Source: Prorocentrum cordatum (taxonomy: Eukaryota; Sar; Dinophyceae; Prorocentrales; Prorocentraceae). Taken from it: 64,000 nucleotides of DNA. The stretch spans positions 423,024-487,023 of the forward strand of contig CAUYUJ010009524.1 in assembly GCA_963575745.1 (NCBI GenBank). The letters are read 5' to 3'. The notes beneath the pieces are model-generated. The model saw nothing but the letters and a program-made list of their open reading frames with translations, was not told where the DNA came from and did not search any database. Below, one piece after another: positions 56,034 to 64,000 of the stretch (its first letter is position 1; the number at the start of each line of letters is the position of its first letter). The position numbers and the translations under genes are program-made.

Positions 56034-56926
56034 TGTGTGTGTGTGTGTGTGTGTGTGGGGGGGTCCAGACCCGCGGAGGGGGGCGATGTAAACTTCCCGA
56101 GCAGGGGACGGACTGATGTTGGAAATGGAAGCGCCCTAGACCACATGCGTCCTGAGGGCTGGTGGGAGTAAAGCTCCCACATGTTTACATTGATCACCTA
56201 CAAGATGGCCCCAAGAGGCGCATAGGAGGCCCCAAGAAGCCCCGAGATAGCTCCAATATGGCTCCAAGATGACCCCAAGAGGCCATCAGGCGGTCCTCAA
56301 GGGGACCCCACGCTGCCCCAAGAGCCCCCCCCCCGCCACCGAGGCACTTCAAGAGCCCCCAGGACCGCCGAGAGACCCCCCAACGACGTCCCAATGTGCC
56401 TCCAAGATGCGCCCAAGATATATCGCTAGAGGCCCCGAGAGGCATACAAGAGACCACTTCGCCGTTGTGATTGCCATCATCCTCATGTTCCTAATTCCTC
56501 TTCCTACCCCTTCGCTTCCTCACCCGCATCCTCCTCATCATCACGTCCATATTCCGTATCCCCATTCCCTCGTCCATACATCCAGCCTGATCCGTCTATT
56601 CTTCCCTCCTTCGCACGGTTCCTGAACGCATCAATTCGCCTGGACATCGTTTCTGGAGGGGCTGATGGGGATACGCGAAGCGTCTCGAATATACAGAGAT
56701 CCTGCGCAGTGAGCTTCGTAGAAGCATACATGCTCACTAGTATTTTTAACAATTCGGACCCAGCGTCACGCTGAGCTTGGGTACGAGAGGATGGTATCCA
56801 CACATCTTTGCGGCCCCGCGGCCTGTGCCTAATCACACGGCGTTTGGGGGGCATCGCGACGTTCTCTGTCTGAGCCTCGACAGCTCGTGATGTTGATGTT
56901 GCATTGCTGCTGCATTGCTGTTGCAT
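49458..56926 (-). CDS. ORF-A2: DDE-transposase-like protein, four exons
   Basis: Exons about 56926-56690, 53185-52496, 51138-50081 and 49662-49458; about 729 aa in one frame. Exon 1: basic start (PPKRRVIRHRPRGRKDVW) and a helical LLKILVSMYASTKLTAQDL. Exon 2: GFYVDGVRYTS (Asp near residue 207) and CMCGCKGWCSLYP. Exon 3: LKGDWAEHSKTLGLASW, CQFC and CVNC zinc-type pairs, CIDSLHTLYFGPAQ (Asp near 481, D-x-x-H), LTPKCHLTAHLAFR. Exon 4: GNPRIYSCFLDEGLN (D-E near 677). Asp in D-G, Asp in D-x-x-H and a late acidic pair resemble CACTA/Tnp2-type transposases; this is inference from motif order. The exon 3/4 junction is exact (AG|G), with a GA donor and a 9-bp direct repeat. Junctions 1/2 and 2/3 are accurate to a few bases. 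The stop overlaps the ORF-B2 start. Confidence 0.75.
49663..50080 (-). other. intron 3 of ORF-A2, GA-AG, flanked by 9-bp direct repeat
   Basis: Sense strand GCCTTCAG|GACAGA ... ACCTTCAG|GAGCCG; CCTTCAGGA occurs at both junctions. No GT or GC choice within the repeat is possible, so the donor is GA. The position matches the intron in ORF-A1. Confidence 0.72.
51199..52250 (-). mobile_element. 1-kb introner-like repeat, copy in ORF-A2 intron 2
   Basis: End A (GACGCTTCGCGTATCCCCA) lies at 51204 on the plus strand, and end B, reverse of CGCCCAGAGGGCTGGTGGGA, near 52235. Both ends share CCACCAGCCC in inverted orientation. The middle is TTGGGGC-TCTTGGGG words (complement of CCCCAAGA). It lies wholly inside the intron between exons 2 and 3 of ORF-A2, opposite in orientation to the copy in intron 1. 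Confidence 0.8.
53190..54467 (+). mobile_element. 1-kb introner-like repeat, plus-oriented copy with an extra 5' fragment
   Basis: 53190-53300 is a fragment of end B; a second, fuller copy starts with end B at about 53420 (GCCTTCTGGGCGCAGGTGG) and reaches end A at 54467 (GGGGATACGCGCAGCGTC). The internal part is rich in CCAAGATGGCCCC. 54210-54465 closely matches the reverse complement of 51205-51470. The fragment's end B serves as the 3' end of ORF-A2 intron 1 (GGCTTGTAG|GA). Confidence 0.78.
54468..56170 (-). mobile_element. introner-like repeat, minus-oriented copy with TG expansion
   Basis: It starts at end A (TAGCGCTTCGCGTGCCCC), back to back with the previous copy across GAATTC, and ends at end B near 56166 (CCTGAGGGCTGGTGGGAG). 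The internal words are complement of CCAAGA. About 0.67 kb of TG repeat is inserted in its middle. Confidence 0.75.
55395..56060 (+). repeat. (TG)n microsatellite
   Basis: Several long TG runs separated by TGCG and non-repetitive pieces. Val/Cys-rich frames over it are artefacts. It lies inside intron 1 of ORF-A2 and inside the repeat copy above. Confidence 0.95.
56190..56684 (+). mobile_element. introner-like repeat, partial plus-oriented copy
   Basis: CCAAGATGGCCCC words at 56200-56450, then unique sequence, then end A (GGGGATACGCGAAGCGTC) whose last base is at 56684. End A touches the end of ORF-A2 exon 1 (TGTATATTCGA|GACGC), so on the minus strand the intron begins with the element. Confidence 0.7.
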
Positions 56927-57894
56927 TGTTGTTGCATTGCTGTGTGATCGCTCGCTTCAGAACGCACGGTCGGTGACTCCGTTTCTATCGGTCGTTAGTG
57001 TCGGACCCTTGTGTTCAACAACAATCGCGATCGAAACACACGTTGTGCTACTCGTGTTTTCTGTTTCCGAGATTGTCGCACCGCCGATGCACCGACCAAA
57101 GGGAGGAGGATTTGGAGGCAAGGAGTGGGGCGATGAGAGGATTGCGAGTCGGGCAGCGGAGCGAGGACGCTCAAGGGGAATAATGATAACATGGATCACG
57201 GCAGGAAATGGTCTAGAACAGGCGGGCGGTAGTGGGCGAAAAATCATGCTAAGGTGGTGGAAGCAAAGGTGATGAGGACACGGGGAGGGAGCACATGCAC
57301 CACCGATGCGCCGATCAGGGCCCCCCAGCACGAGTGTGTTTGCGAGTGTCGTCGCAGCTGGAATGACGACAGGGAGCTCCAGACGCGGGGGGAATGCAGA
57401 TAGTAGGTCATGGGCTTCGGTGGAGAAGGCGGAGGGGGAAGCGGGATGCGGATGAGGAGGAGAATGAAACAGTAGAAGACGAATATTTGGAGTGAGATGG
57501 GCAGTATGGATGAGGGGAAGCGAGTTAGAGTGGACAAGGGTGCGAGTGGAGAGATGGGTGGGAAGAGAGAGGGGAGGACGCGAAGAAGGGGAAGAGAGAA
57601 CGTAAGGAAATTAACGTGAGGACCACGTGTGATAATGACGCAGCGGTTTAAAGTGTATGTAAAGGGCCATCGACATAACTTATGTCTCATCAATTTCATG
57701 GGCGCGTTGATCCCCAGCGCATGTGCTCAGGCGAATGCCTGCTGGCCGACGCGTCGACGGGCCGCCAGGGCCCATCATCCAGCAAGCGGGGGCGGCGCCG
57801 AAACTCGCCGCCAGCTCTCGAGAGGGGTGCAACCCTGACTTTGCACCGTCGGTCACCTACTGCAGCTCAAAAATTCCCTTCGCAACCCGATCTC

Positions 57895-58045
57895 GATCGT
57901 TCCCGACACGCGGTCAACGGTGGTCAACGGTAGGTCAACGGTCAACGGTGGGGGGGGTCAACGCACAATCCCTGTAAAAAAACAGGGTCCGAGGGGGGTC
58001 AACGGGCCCCCGGTCAACGGTGGTCAACGGTAGGTCAACGCCCGG
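57895..58045 (+). repeat. GGTCAACGG variant of the CCATTGACC array
   Basis: Repeated CGGTGGTCAACGGTAGGTCAA on the plus strand with G runs between, the same layout as GGTCAATGGTGGTCAATGG but with C for T. Confidence 0.85.
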
Positions 58046-58347
58046 CTTGGGGCGTGCCAAGGGCCCGGTGCACCACTTGGGCCCGGAGATTTTTGGTTGC
58101 AGCACCTACCCCCGCGCATTTTTTTACTCCCGTTGCTGTTTTTTCTCGTCGATTCGTATCCCGACTGATGTTGTTTGCGCCCCTCGTGGGGCCACCCCTT
58201 CCTTCCCCCTAGAGGAATTAAGCCGCAGTAGCCCTACATGACCAGTGCATGCACCCTTGAAAATAAAGGCCACGCGGCGAGCGTGGGAAACGTCAAGCTT
58301 ACATCGCAAGAAAAGCCACAAAGTGAAAAGGAGGAGGAGGAGGAGAA

Positions 58348-58500
<153 letters not shown>

Positions 58501-58547
58501 AGGAGGAGGATATGTAGGAGCAAGAAGATACTTGCTCACGAAAGCGC

Positions 58548-59228
58548 TCACGACGGCTGCTGGGGCTGCGGCGCGGCCTTGGACGTGGCCTTCCCCTTCG
58601 CCCTCGCCTTCCCCTTGGCCTTGGGCTTGTCGTCATCCTTGATGTCCAGGCCGTTCATGGACGAGTGAGTCCCCAGCAAAATCTTGATGTGATCGGCCAG
58701 GTCGTCCACGCTCTTCTGGATCTTGCACGCCGCCTCCATGGCGTTCCAGAACTGGCCATCGGAGTATTGCTTCCGCAGCTGCTGAATGTCCATCGTGAGG
58801 GCGCCCTGGATCAACGGGTCGGCGTCGACCTTCGCCTTGAGCGCGGCCGTCAGTGCCTCGAGCTTCTCGTCGAAAAACTTGTTCGCGCGGGCGAACTCCC
58901 AGGTCGGGTCCTTCTTGATCGTCGTCTCTAGCGTCGAGGCTGAAGCGGACGTGGACTGGAACTTCGCAATGATCATGCGCGCCTTCTTCACGCGAGGATC
59001 CTGGCCAAGATTCTTCTTCCCAGTCTCCGCAGCACCACCGTCAGGACCTGGAGGGGGAGCTCCAACAGCGCCAGCGCCAGGAGCCGCAGCACCAGGAGCC
59101 TCAGCACCAGGAGCCTCAGCGCCAGGAGCCTCAGCGCCAGCTGCCTCCTCCGCACTGGCGGCCTGCTGAGCGCCCGTCTTGCGACGCTTGCTCGCTGGAC
59201 CAGCCGATGCCTGGCTGGCAGACGCATT
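58548..59228 (-). CDS. coiled, Ala-rich protein with basic tail, 5' end unresolved
   Basis: The open frame runs from at least 59228 to the stop at 58548, about 226 codons. It starts with NASASQASAGPASKRRKTG (basic, nuclear-signal-like). Then come Ala/Pro/Gly repeats (GAEAPGAEAPGA), a helical core with KFQSTSASASTLETTIKKDP, FDEKLEALTAALKAKV and MDIQQLRKQYSDGQFWNAM, and a lysine-rich end (KPKAKGKARAKGKATSKAA). No ATG is in frame before 58979 (the M of MIIAKF). Upstream the frame passes through VSLISLLLLILLQ to a TAG, with an AG acceptor candidate at 59307-59306, so a first exon further upstream is likely. I recognise no enzymatic domain; the basic tail suggests nucleic-acid contact. It is the same strand as ORF-A2, 1.6 kb upstream of it. 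Confidence 0.62.
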   Translation of the reverse strand, partial: NASASQASAGPASKRRKTGAQQAASAEEAAGAEAPGAEAPGAEAPGAAAPGAGAVGAPPPGPDGGAAETGKKNLGQDPRVKKARMIIAKFQSTSASASTLETTIKKDPTWEFARANKFFDEKLEALTAALKAKVDADPLIQGALTMDIQQLRKQYSDGQFWNAMEAACKIQKSVDDLADHIKILLGTHSSMNGLDIKDDDKPKAKGKARAKGKATSKAAPQPQQPS

Positions 59229-59344
59229 GAAAGCAGCGCATGGCGTTGCATTGCCATGGCAGACGCATTGGAGGAGGATGAGGAGGAGGAGTGAGATGAG
59301 AGAAACCTCTGCCTATCTAAATAACCGTTCAATGCTCGAGAGGA

Positions 59345-60420
59345 GGTGGAGGGACGGGAGTCCCACCAGCCCTCTGGGCACAGGTGGTCTAAGGCGGTTC
59401 CTCTTACAACCTCACTATTTTCCCTGTTTGGGAGGTTTACCACCCCCTCGATGCGTCTGGACGGGGTGGGGGGGGGGGGCCGACCCATGGCAGCGTCCAA
59501 GATGGCCCAAGATGGCTCCAAGAGGATCCCAGAGAGCGCAAGATGCCCCCAAGATGGCCCACGATAACGGTAGATTGGTCAAGATCGCGTCCGACATATG
59601 TCCAAGAGGCCTCAAGATTACATCACGGCGGTTTCAAGTGCTGTCCGATGCTTCTGATACCCACCCTAGGAGGCCAACATCCTTCAAACACCTAAGGCAA
59701 ACCAATGGTTGTTGCCTTCTCTCTTGTTCGCATCCGATGGGCTTGAGGCCTCAAGATGGCCCCAAGACGGCCCAATATAGCCCCAAGAGGGGCCCAACAG
59801 AGCCCCATGACGGCCCCAAGGGCGCCCAAGAGCGGGCCACGACTGCCCCAGGACGGCACGTTCGAGCCCCCGATGTGGAGGTCCGAATTAAGGATTTTAT
59901 TGTGTTGCGACCAGGTCCAAGACGGCCCCACGGGGCCCTTCAGGCATCACACACACGCCCCAAGGGGCCTCACATACCCCCCCCAAAAAAAAAAAAAAAA
60001 AAAAACCAGAGCACAACGAGGGCCCCAAGACGCCCGCCACGAGCCCCAAGAAGGCTCCAAGAAGGCCCCCATAGGACCTCAAGCGAGCCCCACGACAGAG
60101 CTCCAGGAGGGCCCCAGTAGAGCCCCAGGAGAACCCCAATAGAGCCCCACGATGGCTCCAAATTTCGAAACGCATGCACGTTTGAGATGCAAATCTGTGC
60201 AACCGCCACCACCAGTCATCGAAACACCCCTTCACCTCTCATCGAAACACTATCGTAGCCTGCACTGATGTCCAAAGTTAATTTCAATGCGGGAAGCTAT
60301 GTGTAACCCTTATTTCCCCGAAGACAGTTGTGCGACTGCATGCGCATTGCCGCCCCTGATTCACAACCTCACCTGTCGATCGTTTCTGGATGGGATGGCG
60401 TGGATACGCGCAGCGTCAAG
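59345..60420 (+). mobile_element. 1-kb introner-like repeat, complete plus-oriented copy
   Basis: End B at 59358 (CCACCAGCCCTCTGGGCACA), internal CCAAGATGGCCCC words, an A22 run at 59984-60005, then the conserved block around CGAAACACC and GGGAAGCTATGTG, and end A at about 60418 (GGATACGCGCAGCGTC). It is the best copy for defining the element: about 1.06 kb. It lies upstream of the coiled-protein gene and may fill an intron of it. Confidence 0.8.
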
Positions 60421-61088
60421 TATAGGATGAGTTGGCCGATAAAAGGTTTGCGTCGGCGGCGACGGCCGAGGCGTCGGACAAAGACGTCGATGGTGACGTA
60501 TTCGTCCGACGACGCCGCCGACGATGCCGACGACGACGGTGGTGACGGCGACGACGGGTGCCGAATCGGGCCTGCCCCGCTCCCGTCGCCGCCGCTGCGC
60601 CGCGACCCCCGACCTCCGCGGCCTCGGGCGTGCGCTCGGCCAGCGAAGGCCGCCCCGCCCCCCTTACCCCCGCATGCGTGCTGCATGGTGCTGGGGAGAA
60701 ACATATGATGGAGGCAAGATGGGGACTAGGGACGCAGGGAGACCGAGGAAGAGGAAATGATACAAGTAGGCGGAGAATGACTCGGCAGATTGCGGAAACG
60801 GGATGGTCGGGACGAGCGGGGCTTACAACTCGGGATGAGCGACCCCCTTTCACGATGTTACATGATATCTTGTTCCACCCGCTTCCGATGGTGACAACGA
60901 TGAGATTGACATTGCGGGTTTCGGGATGATCGCGATAGGGGGATACATATGTACAACATTTGGGGGATGCACTTATGGTGGATAATGATTGTGGTATATG
61001 TTGCGATGATGGTAATGATGCTGATGTTGGTGACGATGTATTTTTTTTTCACCAGCGATTCACTTGCGAGGGACATACCCCTCATTGT
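60421..61088. other. spacer, no supported gene
   Basis: Minus-strand 60660-60425 stays open and ends SSDEYVTIDVFVRRLGRRRR ... ILYL exactly at end A of the repeat, so it could be an exon of the downstream gene. Support is weak. Confidence 0.4.
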
Positions 61089-62846
61089 TCACATTGAGGG
61101 AAACCACTCCGCCCCTACGGACGGGAGCGGCGGCAAACCTGTTGAACGTGCAGTCTGCGCATCTGCCAACGAGCCCGCGCGCGATGCCGCGCCGCCCCTA
61201 TATGCACCCACATCTACACACGCCGTATCTGGCACATCGCTGGACAACTCTGGTTTCACATCTGGGCGGTGTCGCTTGATGCCTGATCGCTCATCTGATT
61301 CATGCCCCCCTGCAGCGGCTGGTCGCTTCAACATGCCAGCTGGTTTCTTGCCGACAACTATCTCCGTGCCTGGCGTGTCAACGCATGCCCCTGCCGCCGC
61401 CTTGTCAGTTGCCTTTTTCTCCCTCACGAGCCAGAGTTTTTTTTTCTGCTTCCAGTGTAACTTTTTCCTCGCCCTGCGCATATCGCTCTGCCCACACCTT
61501 GAACTGAGCAGCTGCCTTGGCCTCGTCGATATACCCCTGCATTCCCATGATCTGTGCTGGTTTTTTGCCCCTCCGCGGCTGCCACAACGTCATCCACCTG
61601 GCATGGCGTTTGTTTGTGTACTTGAGCTCCAACGGATTGTTATCTTTATCAATTCCCGACCATATGAGAACATCAGGTTTGGACTTCCCAGGTGCACCGT
61701 CAGCTGCATCAGATCTCGTATTCGGGATGATCCATATCATGCCGTCTGTCCATTTCGCAAACAAGTTGTCGCATGGTTTCGTGCCTTTCTGTACTGACGT
61801 GAACTCGGGCGTGGCCTTCTTTTTCCCCTGGATGGCAACCTTCGGCGTCCTCGTCGCTGCCTGCTGATGCACAAGCGTCAATCACAGCATGGCGATGCTA
61901 GCAGGGCTGGGGGCGAGAGAACAAACAACGAGAACCACTGCGAAATCGCCTGGAGCGGCGGGGTTGCGCCTGGACGACGGGTCAATGAGGATTCGGGCGG
62001 GGCCGCATTCAGGGCCGTACGAACGCTAAGTGATCACCCCATTGACATACACATTGACCTCCCATTGACCTACCATTGACCGCCATTGACCGCATTTGAC
62101 CTCGGAGGTCAATGGTGGTCAATGGGTGGTCAATGGAGGGTCAACGCTCCCCCCTCACTCACGCACAGCTCGATTTCTAAAACTAACGCTCGCCACCATA
62201 GTACACGTGCTTTAATGATTCAACCCATATTCGCCTGCATGTCGGGAAGATATTCGAAGACGTATTTGTCGGTGTCATCGATCTCCTCCTGCTCATCATC
62301 GTCCTTTGCATCCTCCTCGTCCGCTTCCTCCTCCACGTCACCTTCGCCCTCCTCTTCCTCGCCATCTTCGGCGCCGTCTGATGCTGCATCCTCTGGTGAG
62401 ACAGGAACAGCTGGAGCGGCGACTGGCCGAGCTTTGGATGATGCATTGATGTCACCTCCCCGTGCCAGAAGCTGTTGCGCCCACTTTGGCGGTGTGTCTT
62501 TGCGGATGGCATTGCCGATATGATTCATCGCAACCCGTATCTGCTTGGACATCTGGTCGGCCCACGATTCCAGCTCGCTCGCAAGATGCCAGCTCGGTTC
62601 GTTGGCACGGGCCAGCTCCTGCAGCACTGATTCCAGTTGTTTCTGGTTGAAACCTCCGCCTGATGCGATAGCCCTCAGAGAAATCAAGAATTCACCGTGC
62701 TGGACGAGCGTCTCCTCACAATGTGGGGATCTCATCTTCATTCTCGGGTAACTGAATGACGTCTCGGGGTGTGTGATATAGTTCTTAGACCGCCTGCCTA
62801 CTGAAGGCACCCTGGTGCGTATACGTCTGCGCGTGTCGTGTTGCAT
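61089..62846 (-). CDS. two-exon gene of unknown function, one frameshift at A9
   Basis: Exon 1 62846-62235 (ATG, MQHDTRRRIRTRVPSVGRRS), exon 2 61860-61089. Exon 1 has a helical part (QKQLESVLQELARANEP, WADQMSKQIRVAMNHIG) and a long acidic run (EDGEEEEGEGDVEEEADEED). The join CTGCAG|GCAGCG gives DMQ|AATRTPK. Exon 2 reads WTDGMIWIIPNTRSD, KPDVLIWSGIDKDNNPLELK, KKPAQIMGMQGYIDEAKAAA, then a basic, Lys-rich end with KKPAGMLKRPAAAGG. After LEAEKK the frame must shift by one at an A9 run (61444-61436) to continue as LWLVREKKATD; A8 would restore it. K-x-P-x-x-L-K-R-P tails are nuclear-looking. No domain recognised. It heads the same-strand run that includes ORF-A2/B2. Confidence 0.62.
61861..62234 (-). 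other. intron of the 61089-62846 gene, GC-AG, with hairpin repeat
   Basis: Sense strand ATGCAG|GCGAAT ... ATCAGCAG|GCAGCG. GCAGGC occurs at both junctions. Without splicing, exon 1 stops at TGA 62222-62220. The intron holds one unit of the CCATTGACC hairpin array (62035-62145). Confidence 0.65.
62035..62145 (-). repeat. CCATTGACC hairpin array, single unit
   Basis: CCATTGACCTACCATTGACC, ATTTGACCTCGGAGGTCAAT, then GGTCAATGGGTGGTCAATGG, the same order as at 48430-48885. Confidence 0.93.
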
Positions 62847-63185
62847 TGTGGGTGCGATGCCGATTCATCGAGTATGTTCTGGTGTGTCTTGTTTGCGTTC
62901 CTTCACCTGTACGATCGTACATGTTACGCCACCACATTACTCGTTGTTTCTCTCTACTTGGTAATCGGGCAGGCGGGCGGTGGCAAAGCCATTCAGCTGA
63001 TTTCCATCACTCGTGCCATGTCCTCTTCGCCCAGCTCCAATGCACTCCTGCCCCCTCGGTCGTCGTCACGCGCCGAGCCATCACCGCATGCTTTGCTAGC
63101 AGGGCGTCGACTGATCATAGTGTCGAAGGTGCTGCGTGAATCGTCTGGTCATCTCGAGCCGAAATTGGCTACTGAAGCGATGCAT
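62847..63185. other. spacer upstream of the two-exon gene
   Basis: No repeat or ORF with support. It is the place to look for a trans-splice acceptor of the minus-strand gene; I see no leader relict. Confidence 0.5.
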
Positions 63186-64000
63186 CCTATCAGCCCTCTG
63201 GACGAAGGTGGTCTAGGGCGTTTCCTTTTCAAACCTCTGGCATTTCCCTGCTCGGGAGGTTCACCCCTTCCTCCGTGAGGCTGGGCGGGGCTCTCTGCGA
63301 GGTGGCACAATGCCATTGTTTGGCCCATAATGGCCCCGAGGGGGCCTTAAACCGCAAGATGGCCTACACCCAAGACAGCTATAGATGGTCCAGGGTACTT
63401 TCCGACGCACATCCAGGATGTTTCAAGCCGGCGCCAAGAAGGTTGCACATGCTCCCCGAGCTCTCCCAGGACCCACTCCATTATGCCAGCACCCACCAAC
63501 AACCTTCGGAAAACACAATGTGTTTGCGTCATCGGTTGTTTGCATCCATTGTGTTTTTGAGGCATCACGATGGCCCCACGATGGCCCGCGAGAGCACCAT
63601 GCGTGGCCCACGAGGGCTCCCAGACGGCCCACCAAGCGCACAAGAACGCTCCAAGAATGGCCCACACAATGCGACATTCTTGAGCCTCCGAGGTGGTGGA
63701 GTGGTAGAATTTAGTACCCCCACTTTTTTGAAACATGGTGCCCAAGACTGCCCCGCGAGGCGCCCCAGACCCCCCACCGAGCTCCAAGAGGGCCCCAAGT
63801 TTAAACTTAGCTCCAAGACAGCTCCAATGTAGCTCCAAGACACCCCACGGGAAGTCCATGATCGCCTCGATGTGGCTTCGAGATGTCGTGCGATACGCTT
63901 ACCACATGGAACACCAAGGTGTTGCTTGTACCCGCTTCCATCTTAAACTTTGTTGCGGGGAACTATGTGTTATCATGGTTTCTTCTGGCCCAGTGTGTAT
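63186..64000 (+). mobile_element. 1-kb introner-like repeat, plus-oriented copy running off the window
   Basis: End B at 63190 (ATCAGCCCTCTGGACGAAGG), GGGCGTTTCC and CGGGAGGTTCACC as in the other copies, CCAAGA and CCACGATGG words, then the conserved block near GGGAACTATGTG at 63957. End A lies beyond base 64000. Confidence 0.75.

Noticed and set aside
60949-61797. Plus-strand 282-codon frame with hydrophobic start
   Set aside because: It is antisense to exon 2 of the minus-strand gene, whose sense frame has better composition and splicing support.

Overview
The window is nuclear DNA of a dinoflagellate. The strongest evidence is on the minus strand at 44004-43983. It is an exact copy of the 22-nt dinoflagellate spliced leader (DinoSL), followed directly by a second, 15-nt remnant of the same leader. 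This doublet is the footprint of an mRNA that was trans-spliced, reverse-transcribed, reinserted and trans-spliced again. Two more decayed leaders sit 10-15 nt upstream of ATG codons (4132-4151 plus, 39928-39913 minus). Introns with GC and GA donors, GC-rich DNA, large tracts of micro- and minisatellite and same-strand gene runs fit the same group. The species cannot be named from the sequence.

Layout. 1-3205 (+): the end of a two-ORF unit, ORF-A1 (last two exons) followed 4 nt later by ORF-B1 (three exons). 3206-15640: mostly simple repeats and gene-free GC-rich DNA, with one short leader-tagged ORF (4163-4471), a 0.9-kb GGGGACAGT minisatellite flanked by inverted modules, and decayed repeats. 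15645-23203 (-): three head-to-tail pieces of one LINE-like retrotransposon (APE-type endonuclease plus reverse transcriptase). 23700-26560: a large GGTGGTGCTGGTCGCCGT-type minisatellite. 26691-32470 (-): a second, different retroelement with a zinc-finger ORF1 and a frame-broken reverse transcriptase. 32600-35440: low-complexity DNA. 35443-37334 (-): a fourth LINE piece. 37939-38030: a 92-nt A tract. 38097-39904 (-): an SR/WW-domain gene. 41038-42384 (-): an intact 448-aa orphan gene. 43200-44740 (-): the relict-leader locus and a retroelement C-terminal remnant. 47674-62846 (-): a same-strand run made of a two-exon gene (61089-62846), a coiled, basic-tailed protein (58548-59228), and a second complete ORF-A2/ORF-B2 unit (56926-47674).

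The most novel object is the ORF-A/ORF-B unit. ORF-A has a D...D-x-x-H...D-E arrangement and Cys clusters that I read as a CACTA-like DDE transposase. ORF-B is about 302 aa and has a hydrophobic leader, a Rossmann-type V-F-[AS]-G motif, an invariant Cys in P-x-C-S, and an I-E-Q-P motif, so it resembles a methyltransferase. The two ORFs touch in both copies: TAG-CACC-ATG in copy 1 and an overlapping TAATG in copy 2. Introns of this cluster are filled with two repeat families. One is a roughly 1-kb element with matching sub-terminal inverted repeats whose ends coincide with intron ends. The other is a CCATTGACC/GGTCAATGG hairpin array. Several introns have short direct repeats at their junctions, so these repeats look like intron-generating elements.

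Limits: start codons and several splice junctions are inferred by comparing the two copies by eye. Family names rest on motifs, not on database searches. Some frameshifts lie in homopolymers and may be assembly errors.
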